Shown: positions 9,732-21,956 of the stretch, in pieces
Layout: every line of letters starts with the position of its first letter
Numbering within the stretch: position 1 is the stretch's first letter
Position numbers and translations under genes: made by a program
Origin: Adiantum capillus-veneris
Lineage: Eukaryota > Streptophyta > Polypodiopsida > Polypodiales > Pteridaceae
Length of the DNA stretch: 64,000 bases
Assembly (NCBI GenBank): GCA_014529385.2
Contig: CM043943.1
Coordinates: 154,969,092 to 155,033,091 of the forward strand
Direction of reading: 5' to 3'
Notes under the pieces: generated by a model
What the model saw: the letters and a program-made list of their open reading frames with translations, nothing else
What the model was told of the DNA's origin: nothing
Databases searched by the model: none

Positions 9732-10450
9732 ATGGATTTAGGTGACGAATCCCGCAAGAATCAGATAAACCCACCCGACATTTTTGGATCAGGTCAAAGC
9801 ACGAAACCGTCTAATGGAACAACAGACAAAGAGTACGGGCCCTTTCGGCCTATGGAGTACAAACAAATGGAGATGCAACGTCAACAGCAGGTTGATGCTT
9901 GCGTGAAGCAGATGCTCTAGTTTTCAAAGAATCCCCAGTGTGTGAAATTTTTGACCCGTCAACCGATTGATGAGATGCATTCCCGATGGCATACGACCAT
10001 TAATTCATCCTTGAAGTTAGCTCTGAAGAAACCACGGATGTTCACTGAAGATGAACTCGACAACGTTGTCGAAAGACGAGTCAACCAACTTCTGGGGACC
10101 ATGAAGCATTCGAGGAGACGCAGCAAGAGAGCAAACTACCCTGGTTACTTGGGTCGTCAATCTTCTTTTGCAAATGCACAAAAGCAAGAGAAACATGTAC
10201 GTTTCGAGGGTGTGACTAGTTTGTTCTCATCTTCTTTTGATAGTTCCGACAGCACTTCCTCTTCTGATTCCAGTGATGAGGACAGAAAGGGCAAGAAACG
10301 ACGAAAGAACCACAGACATGGAAAGAGCAAGAAGAAGGCTAAGAAAAGTAGATCCCATCGAAGATCTCCAAAATTTTGACAGTTACGAGGAGGATTCATC
10401 CTCTTCTGAGAGTTCGAACTCTAAGGACCGGACAAAATTCAACCAATGAT
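9732..10450 (+). pseudogene. gag of element F (N-terminal and linker; no capsid)
   Basis: Starts at ATG 9732, 56 bases after the primer site, at the same relative place as gag in element I. The frame has one in-frame TAG at 9918 and then reads on to 10379: MHSRWHTTINSSLKLALKKP, YPGYLGRQSSFANA, KHVRFEGV, then a Ser/Asp-rich segment and the basic run KKRRKNHRHGKSKKKAKK. A frame change takes it into EDSSSSESSNSKD and directly to the linker before the zinc knuckle. The Trp-Trp capsid block present in elements I and L is absent, so this gag could not form a normal capsid. Confidence 0.75.
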
Positions 10451-10469
10451 AAGAGAAGAAGAGGGAAGT

Positions 10470-11078
10470 TTCAGAAAAAGGAGGAGGCACGTCCCCAACT
10501 AACAGAGGAACAGAAATCCGAGTACCTCAAAGAGGGGAAGTGCTTTGACTGTGGACAACAAGGGCATACATCCGCACGCTGCCCCAAAAAGGCACACAAA
10601 GGACAGTCAGAAGATACACCAGAGAGTTCCAGAGCAACCGAAGAACGTGGAAGAAAAGGAAAGATGAAAGCAGGACTGGTTCCAGATTGTGTGGGGACTG
10701 ACCCATATCGAATGGATGAAAGCACAGAACTTTGTCGCGCATGGGGAAAAGTACGAGATCAAGAAGTCCTCATCTTCTTTCGCTTCTTTCACGGAGGAGC
10801 CAAGGCCAACTTCATTTCACCTGAATTGGCGGCTCGACTTGGAATTACGCTCGACTGAATGGTGCCACAGGCGGCTAGCGTTACCCGAAGGAGATGTTGC
10901 CATTACACCTGTCATTGGCAAACTTCGTTTGCATTGTCAGGGGTATTTAGGGCACGAGGACTTTTATATCATGCCTTTGGAAGGGTTTGACGTCCTCGTA
11001 GGAGTGCCGTGGTCGATTATAGGGCCAGGAAATCGACTTAGGAGAATGAGAAGGGCAGAAAAATGGTACTTGATGTAA
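10470..11078 (+). pseudogene. Zinc knuckle and protease of element F
   Basis: A perfect CCHC knuckle (CFDCGQQGHTSARC, 10541-10582) is followed by the conserved MDESTELCRAWGKVRDQE block and the protease. The catalytic loop is destroyed: a 9-base repeat (CGCTTCTTT) and a substitution turn the expected FFD into FFRFFHGGAKANFIS, so the catalytic Asp is His. After a frameshift near 10860 the flap-side region continues (VAITPVIGKLRLHCQGYLG, YIMPLEGFDVLVGVPW). No protease activity is possible. Confidence 0.8.
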
Positions 11079-12725
11079 AGCTGAAGGGCGAGTCTGTCCC
11101 ACTTGTATCAGCTTTGGTCATTTCTAATTTAATGAAATCCAGTCTTTTTGTTTATTCGATCTTCTTGAAAGAACTGAATGATGAACAACGATTAAATATG
11201 TCTGAATTGCAAAAGGAACGACAAAAATTTCTACACGTACAAGCTGATTATTTCTCTGAAGGCCTACCACGCGAGTTACCTCCTCCTCGTCTTGAGGATC
11301 ACACGATTCATTTGATTCCCAGTAGTACACCTCCGAACCGGCCACCTTACGAGTTAGCGAAGCCTAAAATGAAGAGGTAAAAGAACTTCTTGAAAAGAGT
11401 CTCATCCAACCGAGCACTTCACCTTTCTTTTCTCCGATGTTGCTAGTACTAAAGAAAGATGGATCTTGGAGGATGTGCATTGACTATAGAGCTCTCAACA
11501 AAATCACCATCAAGAACAATTTCCCTATTCCAAGGATCGATGATATACTCCACAGACCACAGGGGTCCTCTTGTTTTAGCAGAAGTGATCTGAAGAATGG
11601 ATATCATCAGATCCGAATTGCTCCGAGAACGTCTACAATACAGCTTTCCGGACAACTTTAGGTTTGTACGAATATTTGGTTATGCCTTTTTTGTCTTACA
11701 AATGCTCCCCCAACATTCAATCGAATGGATATCATCAGATCCGAATTGCTCCGAGAACGTCTACAATACAGCTTTCCGGACAACTTTAGGTTTGTACGAA
11801 TATTTGGTTATGCCTTTTTTGTCTTACAAATGCTCCCCCAACATTCAATCGAATGATGGATAGGATTTTCAGAGAGCTCAGAGTATCGATCATTTGTGGG
11901 CACTTTCTTTGACGACATCATCATTTTCTCCAAGAATGAAGCAGAACACAGGCACAATCTGCTGCAGATCTTTCAGGCATTGAGGAAGCATAAATTGGTC
12001 ATAAACGCGAAAAAGAGAGAATTTTTCTTGCCTGAGATACATTTCTTGGGGCACATCGTCTTAGCAGAAGGAGTAAAGATAAACCCGGCCAAAATTGAGA
12101 CTATTCGTGATTGGCCTGACTTAAAGAATGTTCATGAAGTCCGAAGCTTTCTGGGCTTGTGCTCGTATTATCCGCGGTTCATTCAAAAATTTGCAAAGAT
12201 AGCTTCTCCTTTGCATTTACTCACTCGAGAAGGGGTTCCTTTCTCTTGGGGACCGAGAAAGATTACTACTTTTCAGACTCTCAAAGAAAAGTTGACTATG
12301 AGACCAATGTTGGCCTTGCCACACTTGCAAAAGCAATTCGAAGTTTATTGTGTCGCTTGTGGTTACAATCAAGGAGCAGTTTTGATGCAAGAAGGCTATG
12401 TCATTGCTTACGAAAGTAGGATGTTTTCACGTCCTAAGTTGGTGGCACAGATTTATGAGAAAGATCTCTTGGCAGTTATCCATGCTCTTACGCAGTGGCG
12501 ACATTATCTACTCATAGCTGACTTGTCACAGAAGCAATTTTTGGAAAAGTAGATGCGATGCAATTGGCGTAGTTCCACTTCCAGATAGTCCATGTGCACG
12601 GACAAAAGAACTTAGAAGCCAATGTATTGTCTCGAAAGCCCTTAATTTCTGGCTATTCCCACGTTACATCATCGAAGCTTCGAGGATATGGTAGATCAAT
12701 TTGCCACAGATCGTGATTTTGCCAG
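11063..12725 (+). pseudogene. Reverse transcriptase and RNase H of element F
   Basis: Copies retroelement RNA into DNA in the particle. Visible blocks: TPPNRPPYE (11334), [20 protein letters not shown] (11445-11505), [23 protein letters not shown], then after a duplication FFDDIIIFSKNEAEH (11905-11949) with the catalytic Asp pair, FLGLCSYY, and RNase H (EVYCVACGYNQGAVLMQEGY; the first catalytic Asp of VxCDAC is Ala). A perfect 128-bp tandem duplication (11595-11850) shifts the frame between the QIRI and FDD blocks. Reading continues to DRDFARVC at about 12725, where LINE sequence starts. Confidence 0.8.
11595..11850 (+). repeat. Perfect 128-bp tandem duplication in RT
   Basis: 11595-11722 and 11723-11850 appear identical base for base, each starting GAATGGATATCATC and ending ACATTCAATC, with GAATG following again. 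128 is not a multiple of 3, so RT is frameshifted. Confidence 0.9.
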
Positions 12726-14393
12726 AGTCTGCGGAGCTGGGCTATCACACCAGAATGTAGCATCCAACAAGAGGCCGTATACCATACTGTAGCCAGAATG
12801 ACCTGGTTGGCGACCAATGCACGGCCAGCCAACGACAGATGACGTGAAGACCAATGACATAGCTTCCTGTGAATAGACTGTAGTACGGGTGCAAACTGCT
12901 GCAGTGAGGAAACGTCAAAACCAACTTGAAAGCCTAGATATCTGCATGTCTGACCTGGCTGCAGCCATGTGAAACCATCAGTTACCCCCCAAGTAGGTAT
13001 GTCATCACTGCCAACCAGTAACCCATAGGATTTATGCCAGTTAATGCGTGCGCCACTGGCAATGCAAAAAACCTCTAGGGCCTCCCGCATGGCATCAAGA
13101 GATGGTAGCAAATAGCGGCAACATCAGCATAGTGTCATCAGCAAACTCCTGATCGATAAGGTCCGGAGTTGAAGGTACTGGCATGGTCAAGCCAGAAAAT
13201 GCATGACTCTGAGCACGAAGAAAGTCGGACATAGTCTCTCCTACAAACAAATACAGATATACTGCTAAAGGACAACCTTGACTGACAGATCGAGAAAGCT
13301 CAAAACTGCGACTGACACGACCACCAATAGTAATAGCACTGCTGGCAGTCCTGAAGAGAGTGGAAATGCCTGAGATCCATCTCGAAGGGAAACCCATCCT
13401 GGCTAATGATCCTTCGAGAAAGTCCCACTCAACACGATCATATGCTTTCTTGAAGTCAAGGATGAAAAAAGCGAGAGGTTCAGAAGATGATCTGGCCCAC
13501 TCGACTGCCTCATAAAAAATGAAGATATTATCTAGTATGCATCGATCCATGACAAAGCCTGTCTGAGAAGTATGAATAATATCTGGTAAGAACGGTCGCA
13601 AGCGATGGCTGATCAGTAATGCTAAAATCTTATAGACCGAAGGGAGTAGAGTAATAGGTCTCCACTGACGGAGCTGAGTGGTGTCACCCCCTTTCGGAAT
13701 AAGAGATATGAGACCTGAACAAAGATCCAGATGCATATATCCTGATGCAAAGATGTCCTGACAACCGCGAAGTAGAGGTATATGCAATACATCCCAATAA
13801 GTCAAAAAGAAAGCTCTAGTGAGGCCATCCTCTCCTGGACATGAAGATGGATCTAGACTCTAGATAGCAGCATGAAGCTCTGCAAGTGTGAATGGAGCCA
13901 ACAAGATCTCTGCCATAGTGTGTGTGCAACGGCGTCGAGTGTGATGTCAGATCTGCTCACGAGCAAGTAAAACCTCAGTAGTGCATACATCAGCAGTGAA
14001 CAATGCCTCAAAATAATCTGCAGACATATCAAGAATAACATCAGGATGCATATGTAGTGTTCCTTGAGCATCGCACAAAGTTCGAAGGGTGGTGCCAGGA
14101 AGGCGCTCTCTATGCGCAGCGAAGAAGTCCGTATTCATTCGATCAGCTTTAGCTATCCAATGAGATACTGAAGCATGATGAGTGAACTCAGACCTAGCCT
14201 CCTGTACGCGACGAATTTCCTCTGTGAGTTCTGTCTGTCTAGCAGCCAGATAAGCATCCTGAGGCCACTCCTCAAGCAAGCACTGTGTGGAACCAAGTGG
14301 AATGTGGAGATCAGACTCGCGTACTCTCAACTGACGATGAATAATAGCGGTCTAATCACGGAAGAAAATACTAGACTGAGTAATGCAGTGGGC

Positions 14394-14396
<3 letters not shown>
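12726..14396 (-). pseudogene. LINE family 2 ORF2 fragment (RT)
   Basis: Minus-strand non-LTR reverse transcriptase, the enzyme for target-primed integration. From 14330 down, an inter-domain region (ESDLHIPLGSTQ) precedes RT motifs: SLIPKGGDTTQLRQWRPITL, LDNIFIFYEAVEW, FILDFKKAYDRVEWDF (Asp of motif A), SVSQGCPL, and QEFADDTML (motif C as F-A-D-D) near 13140. After a frameshift, INWHKSYGLLVG and CHWSSRHLSLAGRALVANQV follow. It matches LINE 58428-64000 throughout. It is truncated at both ends: 3' at the element F junction (about 12725), 5' at a (CT)n array (14397). Confidence 0.85.

Positions 14397-14443
<47 letters not shown>
14397..14443 (+). repeat. (TC)23 microsatellite
   Basis: Uninterrupted TC dinucleotide run. 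The 5'-truncated ends of two divergent LINEs (family 2 minus to the left, family 1 plus to the right) abut it on either side. Confidence 0.95.
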
Positions 14444-15302
<859 letters not shown>

Positions 15303-15345
<43 letters not shown>

Positions 15346-15571
15346 GCGCGAGGCTAAGCACGTGCAGGCAGAAGGCTCGCGCAGGTTCAGAAACACGCTG
15401 GTAGGCAGGAAGAGGGCTCGCGCCACAGAGGGCTCACGCCACACTCAGCAGACAGCGAGCAGGCCCTCTCTCTCTCTCTCTAGCGCGAGGCTGAGCAGTA
15501 ACGCGCAGGTTTGGCTCTCTCTCTCTCTAGCGCAAAATTCAAAATTGAAGGTCTCTGGCGGACAGCGAGCA

Positions 15572-15637
<66 letters not shown>

Positions 15638-15892
15638 TGTGTGCGTGTGTGTGTGTGTGTGTGGGAGCCGTGAGCAGACACGCCATCACACTAGAGCAGG
15701 TTTCGGGGCTCCAAACCTTAGGGCAACGCCCTCAGCTTTGCAACCCAGCTTTACTAGTTGCAAGTGCGGGGATAGCAGGCCCGTCCCACAGTGTGGGCTG
15801 CTCGTTAATACACACTCAGACAGGTCGCCTGAGGGGCTGGTTAATGCACACTCAGCAACGAGCAGGGCTGGTTAACCCACGGGATCCCAACA
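15303..15892 (+). repeat. CT/GT low-complexity cluster with short repeated phrases
   Basis: Pure CT at 15303-15344 and 15575-15620, the latter running into (GT)n to 15662 with one GC interruption. In between, the phrase CTCTAGCGCGAGGCT(A/G)AGCA occurs twice and CTCTAGCGCAAAATTC once, with GACAGCGAGCAGG twice. 15663-15892 has another partial repeat (TTAATACACACTCAG / TTAATGCACACTCAG). No coding sequence is present; the periodic Ser-Leu and Cys-Val reading frames here are artefacts of the repeats. Confidence 0.8.
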
Positions 15893-17945
15893 AGGTGTCA
15901 CAACCTTCCAGCGGCATGATGTAAAACTCTTCAGTGTCCACATACGACTGAATATGCAGACGCAGTTTTCCAATGATGGGAGAAACACACTCTGAGTGGC
16001 AAGGACATGCCAACCCTGCCTCTGCTGTGTACCCCATCTCTTCAGGTTTGATGCCCAGCTTCATAGCTAACTCTGGTGAGATAAAGTTGGCTTTGGCACC
16101 TGGATCAAAGAAGATGAGTGCCGTCTGATCCCTAACTTTACCCCATGCCCTGCATAACTCACTGGCATCTGTGCTAGGCCTGTCACCCACCATGTCTGGC
16201 ACTAAACCTGCCGTGGGTTTTGGCTTCTTGCCTTTCTGGTCTTCTTTATCCTGTGAGTCAGCTGGCCTTTTCGTTTGTGGACAAATTGATAGAAAAGTGA
16301 CCAGGCTACTCGCATATAAAGCATTTGTTCTCAGCCATTAGGACCTTCTTTTCCTCGAGTGACTTGCGCACAAAAGGCTTCCTTTTCTCTTTCTTTGCCT
16401 GCGCTCCAGAAGTCCCGGCTGAATCCTTGTCTTTAGTGGCCTTTTCTAACCCCTGTGACGCATCAGGAGCCGTTTTCACAAAGGGATTCTTCGCTGAATT
16501 TTTCTTTTGCTGCCCTCCTATGTCACTGCTCGGAAATCCATTGTCCTCTCCTTTCAACAAGGTAAGACCAGTGTTCGCAACTTCCATGAGCTGAGTAAGG
16601 GTAGCCACTGTTCTTTGTACAATAATTGCGAAGCGCTTTAGGCAGCCCACAACAGTACTTTTCTATCTGCTATGTCAGTGGCACAAATCAGTAGGAGGTC
16701 ACTGAGAGTAACGCTTTACAAAACCTCCTATTGTACTCCAGCAAGCTCTTGCACGAAGCTGAAGTAAGCTGGTGCCAATCTGTCATGACGTCGGCTTCAA
16801 ATTCATTTGACAGCCAAGCAGATGCAAACATTTGCTTGAAGTAAACCCAAGTGGCAGGTGCCTGTCCTTGCATTAACAATGTCATCCACCATGTAAGCGC
16901 ATTGTCCTTTAAGAAAGTGGCAGCTTTCCTGACTTTCGAGGCCTCTGTAAAATTCCCTCCCAGATAAGCTGTATCAAACTGCTGGAGGAAAGTGAGGGCC
17001 TTTGTCTTATCCTCGAAACCACTGAAGGTACTGAACTTTACCGCTGCACCACCTTCTTTGTAAGCCTTCAGCTTCTCTAGTGCCCCCAAGTTGTCATATG
17101 GAATGGTCTGCAACATGGGCACTGTAGTAGGGATGATCGGCACGTGTTGGCCATTCACATTTTGCGTCAGAGGTGCGATATCTGGCTGCTGTCCACAAAA
17201 ACCAGCCATGCCAAAATGACCCTGTGGCACCCCAAACTGGCCCTGGTTGCAGTGAAAACCTTACTGCATGCCGATACTACCATACATGGGGTTTGGCATG
17301 ATGCCTTGCATACCCCCGAACACTGTTCCTGGCATGTACGGCTGACTTCCAGGTGCATAACCAGCCATACTTTGGAACATGATCAACCCCCGAAATACCC
17401 AGGATGTAGCGTGGGTGGTGGAATAACTAAGTGCATAGCCTGGTATCCAGCTCCCTGTCCATTCAAGACGGCATGCTGGCTCTGAAAGGTGGCGGGCTGA
17501 ACTAGCATAACCTGTGGAATAGGCGTTCTAGCCACCTGTTCAAGCACGGGAGGACCCTGCTTTGGAGCCCCCAACTCCGCAACATGCGAGTGTTCCCTTT
17601 CCTCCTGCGCCACATGAAGTATCTGGGCTTGAGCATCAACAAGCTCCGTACGCGGCGTAGGTTGCCTATTTTGTTGTTGCACTGGTGGCGCTTGCAAGAA
17701 TTCCATAAACCTCGGATTCTGCACCAGCTGCTAAAAGACATTCACCGCGGCAACTAACTGAGTCTTGAACGCATCATCCTCAAGTTGCCCAGTCATAAAG
17801 CCCTGTACTACTACTACTGGAGAGACATTCACGTTGACAGGAGGTACAGACTGACGTGGCCCTGAGCTCTCGCCAATCTCAAAAACCATAGGAGTTTCCT
17901 GACAGTCCTTTGATGGCGCACATGGAGAGGGAAATGAAGGAGTGG
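15893..17945 (-). pseudogene. Ty3/gypsy gag, zinc knuckle and protease (element G)
   Basis: Minus-strand gag-protease of a different gypsy lineage from F, I and L. From about 17895 downward: MVFEIGESSGPRQ as a possible start; a Gln/Pro/Gly-rich region; a capsid with FLQQFDTAYLGGNFTEASKV and KAATFLKDNALTWWMTLLMQ (16890-16980); a basic linker; and a CCHC knuckle (CFICE, a stop, then PGHFSINC near 16300). The protease follows: ASELCRAWGKVRDQTALIFF, then DPGAKANFISPELAMKLG near 16060-16110, then FYIMPLEGCDTLLG at the left end. At least two stops and several frame changes occur. RT and both LTRs are missing; the left edge at 15892 meets CT-rich sequence. Confidence 0.8.
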
Positions 17946-17984
17946 AAAACAGAGATAGAAGGAGAAGGCCAACCTCCTTCAGAT

Positions 17985-18765
17985 AGTCTTCAATGAAGGC
18001 GCACAATGGAAGAAGGAGAAAGAAAGCCTTAACGCAGAAATACAGACACTCGAAGAAGAAGTCTCAGCCCTCAAACAAGAGAACCCAAACACTGAGATAC
18101 GGACACTCAAAAAAGAAGTCTCTGCCCTTAAACAGGAGCTTGTGGATAGAGTAAGCAGTGGACTAGAGGAAGGCGAATTTCAGCCCTCGGTAATAGATGA
18201 AATCAAGGAACAAGTTAGGATGATCACGGAGGAACAGAAACTGAGTGTGGCAAAGACATCTTCATGGGCGAACGAGGCCAAATAATGGATTGAGGTCGCC
18301 AAGAAAGGGAAAGGTCAAGAAAACCCTTGTACACCGACGCTTATCAACATGACCCTCGAAGAGGAACAAAGAAGGCGGATGCGAGCACTACACGTAAGAG
18401 TGACCGGTCTCAAGGACATAAACAATGTGGAGAAAGAGGTCACAAGCCTTACATCCATGATGGGGATGGAGAAGCCTTTGCACAGAAAGGCATGGAGGGT
18501 AGGTAAGAAAGGTGACGGCACGGGAGAGTCTTCAAAGGGGAGACCTCTCATACTACGCTTCCCCTCGTTGGCAGAGAAGAAGGAATTCTTGAGGAAGAGG
18601 CCTACTCTCAAAAAGACAGGTATTTTCCTCGGGGATGACCTGACTCTCTCACAGCTCGCACATATGAGAGAGGTAATGCCAGAGATTACAGCGGCAAGGG
18701 AGAAGGGAAAGATAGCCTTTTACGGAGATGGACCGGTGGTGATTTTAGAGCGACGCACTGCATGA
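17985..18765 (+). pseudogene. LINE family 1 ORF1 (coiled coil plus RNA-binding region)
   Basis: ORF1 proteins of LINEs trimerise and bind their RNA. The frame containing EGAQWKKEKESLNAEIQTLE has strongly heptad-like repeats (EEEVSALKQE twice), typical of an ORF1 coiled coil. An in-frame TAA occurs at about 18283 (NEAK, stop, WIEVAKK). From 18349 the frame MTLEEEQRRRMRALHVRVTG is open to 18765 and contains RPLILRFPSLAEKKEFLRKR and GIFLGDDLT, which resembles the RRM plus C-terminal domain of L1-type ORF1. It ends 32 bases before the ORF2 start. The 5' end is not defined: sequence merges with the minus-strand gag near 17945-17985. Confidence 0.65.
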
Positions 18766-18797
18766 CGGGGTGTGAGACCTATGGGACCACATTGAAG

Positions 18798-20196
18798 ATG
18801 GCTACCTGGAATTGTAATGGGTCTATGAGGTTGGACGTGGGTGCATTTGAGGACAGTTTCAAAGACAAGGATAATGTATTCTTCTCAGAGACTCATCAAG
18901 CCCCTGGACAGGTAATGCCACATGTGATGGGATACAGATGAGAGACAGCTCACAGGACAAATGCGAGATCTGAGCATGGGAGTAGAGGTTCAGGAGGAGT
19001 AGTAGTGCTATTCAGAGAGGAACTACAACCATTACTGCATATTGTACGAAGAGATGATCATGCTAGATATATGTGGGTGAGACTGAGAACTGACACAGGT
19101 CGATTCCTATACATTGCCATATGTTACTTTCCTCCCAGTACATCCGTGTATGCTGCATCCAGAGGGCAATCACCTTTCTCTATTCTAGATGATGACATAT
19201 GGGAGTTTTCTAGGGATGGTGATATCACTCTCCTAGGGGACTTTCAATGCCCGAATGGGCAACTCGCAGACAGTCTTCTACGACACTTCAGATGAGATAC
19301 TTAGAGAGATGGATGTGGGTGAGTTGGGACTGGACAGATGCTCAGATGACAGAGAGCAGACGCAGTATGGGAGATACCTCATGGAAATGACGACTACACA
19401 TGGATTAGCCATACTTAATGGTTTACAACGATTTCCCGAAGCAGTCGGTTTCACATGCTTTCCACACAAGCATGGGGCCAGTAAGTTGGATTATGTTATG
19501 ACACAACTGAGCTTTGTCCCTCAATTCAAGATTTCACAGTCGGAGCCAGGCTAGTGGGAGCCAGGCCAGTGGGCATAGCAGTAGATCATGCCCTCTTGAC
19601 GCTGTCCGTTAAATTTCAGTATAGTACAACCCAGACATCAGGAGGCAGGTCACACATCCGCTATACATTTACTCCAGAGACTGATTTCGTTTATACACAG
19701 GAGATCTGGGACCGTCTACACGAAGGCACAACTGGCACAAATAGTATAGGCCTCTCAGTGGAGGAGTGCACCACTCTAGTGACTGAGACACTAGAGACGA
19801 CATTTTGGGAGCATGCCCCAGAATAGTTGGTATGATAACGAGTGCAGAGAGATGAGAGCCCAACTTCAGAGGGATCTTCTTTTAGGAGTCATCACTTACA
19901 GACAGTCTCGGATCGCTCTCCGACGCCTTGTGCGACAGAAGAAGCGAGCTTACCTAGCTCAGATGGAGCGAGACTTATATCAGATGTTCTTGAGTAGGGA
20001 CTCAGAAGAGGCATGGCGACTCTTCCATGAGCACTCCCCTCCCCCAGTGATTACTTCACCTGATGTGTGGGGCGAATATGCGACATCATTATATACGGTT
20101 CCTGGACAGGAACCCCTTCCAGACCCTACCAAGCCTTGCCCAGCTACGACCTGAGATGGTACAAAGGGCCATCGACAGGATGAGGACCGGGAAGGC
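18798..20196 (+). pseudogene. LINE family 1 ORF2, endonuclease part (copy A)
   Basis: AP-like endonuclease that nicks target DNA for target-primed reverse transcription. Start ATG 18798 gives MATWNCNG (strand-1 Asn), then FFSETHQAP (catalytic Glu), a TGA near 18939, GSGGVVVLFREELQP, and the GDFN motif at about 19238, where one extra base splits GDF from NARMGNS. Later pieces: LDRCSDDREQTQYGRYLMEM, KLDYVMTQ, VDHALLTLSVKFQYS and the linker WYDNECREMRAQLQRDLLLG. A 16-base direct duplication (GGAGCCAGGC...) lies at about 19548. It ends exactly where the minus-strand LTR of element D begins (20197); RT resumes at about 24703 after a gap of roughly 160 codons. Confidence 0.8.
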
Positions 20197-21759
20197 TGAA
20201 ACCGGCCCGTAGGGCGGTAGGCGTTGGCTTTCACCCGAAATTCTTTACTTTAGACACACACACAGAGCACTTTGCAAAGGAGACCTGTGACGGGAATTAA
20301 CACTTGATCACACACACAGCTCGGAAGCTAGAATGCTCCGAGCAGACACCGACAACCTGTAGGCCCCAAAATTGGCGCCCCTTTCGGTATTTCTTTATTC
20401 TTTATCAAAGGGAATAAAACCTGTGATCTCCCACAAGCTGCCCCGCACAATCTAGGCTAAGAATCACCTGTTCTGGCCCGATTTCAGCAACATAACTGTA
20501 CTAGGACGCTTCACAGTCAGTATCCCCACACAATAGGTGACTTTCCCGACGCATACGGACACTTTGCAAAACCTGGCGAGAATCTGCAGCACACTGAATT
20601 CTCTGTTTTCTGCCCCGAAAATGCATCAGTTCACCTGTACAACGGTCCCCTTGCGCCCCCGAACCTCCTGAGGGTATTAGGGCCGAAACCCTAAACCTGC
20701 AAAAATAAACAACAAGATGTAATTCCCTGTTTTGGGCTCCGTTTCGCGTGCCGGTCGCATTTGTAGCAAGCCCTTGAGCTCCCGCACCTGTAGGGCTACT
20801 TGCCCTTTGAATAGGAGGAGATTTCTCGCGTGAAACCTCTCCGAATTCACCTGTACTTGCGGGGGATTAGCTGCTAGCTAATCCAGTACCTGTGCAAGAG
20901 GCTCTTGCCTCAGCAATCGCGCATGAACCCACATAACTGTACATTGGTCAAATGAAAAGCCCACCAGTGGGGCATAACATACTGCTCGTAGGGGAGAGAG
21001 AGGGCAGTGTGTAGTGTGCAGGGTATCACTCCTAGCACCACACTGTACATAAGAGGGAAAGGAAGCACTCCATAGCTCTTAACCTGTGACAGATTGCATA
21101 ATGAGGCCTCTCCCAGCTTAAAAATCAGCGCCCATTTTTCTGCGAGAGGCAAGTGCATGAGAATTTGCCACTTGGCGCATTTTCAAGCATTTTCCCGTTT
21201 CGGGTTCGCCGCTTAAAAATATCCCAACCGATGCGTCAGTTGACTTCGCAGCAGAGTTATAAAATGTTCCCCTAGTCATACCGGAGGTAATGACGCGAAC
21301 ACATTTCACGGCCCAAAATAGCAGTTCCCTAAATTTTAGGAGATGCTTCCGTTGGGCTCCCACTGGTCTTCTCACCATCTATCCTCATTAGGACCGCATC
21401 CAAGAATGCAATGTGGCCCAACTATCGGATACTTTCAGTTGGTAGTCCCACCTTGACTTCACGCCTTAATTGAGTTCACTTCCTAGTATCCACAAACTTG
21501 CTAAGTGTGACGGGGGAACCTCTATGATCTTGCTCTGAGCCTAGACATCCTCTTACCATACGAATTCCAGTACCGACCACTTTCCGTCTGCGGGTGAATC
21601 TACCGTTCACATTGGCCATACAATGTCCGACCGTTTGCTACTTCAAAAAGAGGGTCTCAAAACAAATAAAATAAACCCCATTGGAAAGAAACCAACAACC
21701 AAGGTTAGCAGTAGCCACATCTTTGTGACATGGTTAATAACTGCCACGTCCTCGTGACA
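20197..21759 (-). repeat. 3' LTR of element D
   Basis: 1563-bp LTR on the minus strand. The inner edge (plus CTCGTGACA, 21759) is followed by the reverse-complement polypurine tract TACCCCCCTCTTG. The outer edge is plus TGAAACCGGC (20197). It contains the core GGCGCCCCTTTCGGTATTTC at 20374-20393, the telobox GAAACCCTAAACC at 20686, and a GC-rich U3 quite unlike the other LTRs. The same LTR type is found as a solo LTR at 56113-57591. Confidence 0.85.
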
Positions 21760-21956
21760 TACCCCCCTCTTGAAATCGCAAACGTCCTCGATTGCATACC
21801 ATAAATACACGCCATTGATGATCTTGTGCTATTAACACTCTTTTATCATCGCATGTATCCGCAAGAAAGGTCGTAACATACATAGATACAAATGACTTAA
21901 TGAGACCTTCATACTTTTGCCATTTCCATCTATGGCACTGAATTCATATGTACATT
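21760..21956 (-). other. Polypurine tract and 3' noncoding interior of element D
   Basis: Reverse-complement polypurine tract (TACCCCCCTCTTGAAATCGC) next to the LTR, then about 180 bases of AT-rich DNA up to the pol stop region. The phrase after the tract (CGTCCTCGATTGCAT) parallels the ATCGCCCTCGATT block in the other elements. Confidence 0.7.

Larger units (their letters stand above)
9135..12725 (+). mobile_element. Ty3/gypsy element F, 3'-truncated
   Basis: Order on the plus strand: 5' LTR (9135-9663), Met-tRNA primer site, gag N-terminal region, zinc knuckle, protease, RT and RNase H. It stops inside the RNase H/integrase linker near 12725, where a minus-strand LINE begins, so integrase, chromodomain, polypurine tract and 3' LTR are missing. 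The capsid domain is also missing from gag. It is the same general family as elements I and L. Confidence 0.85.
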
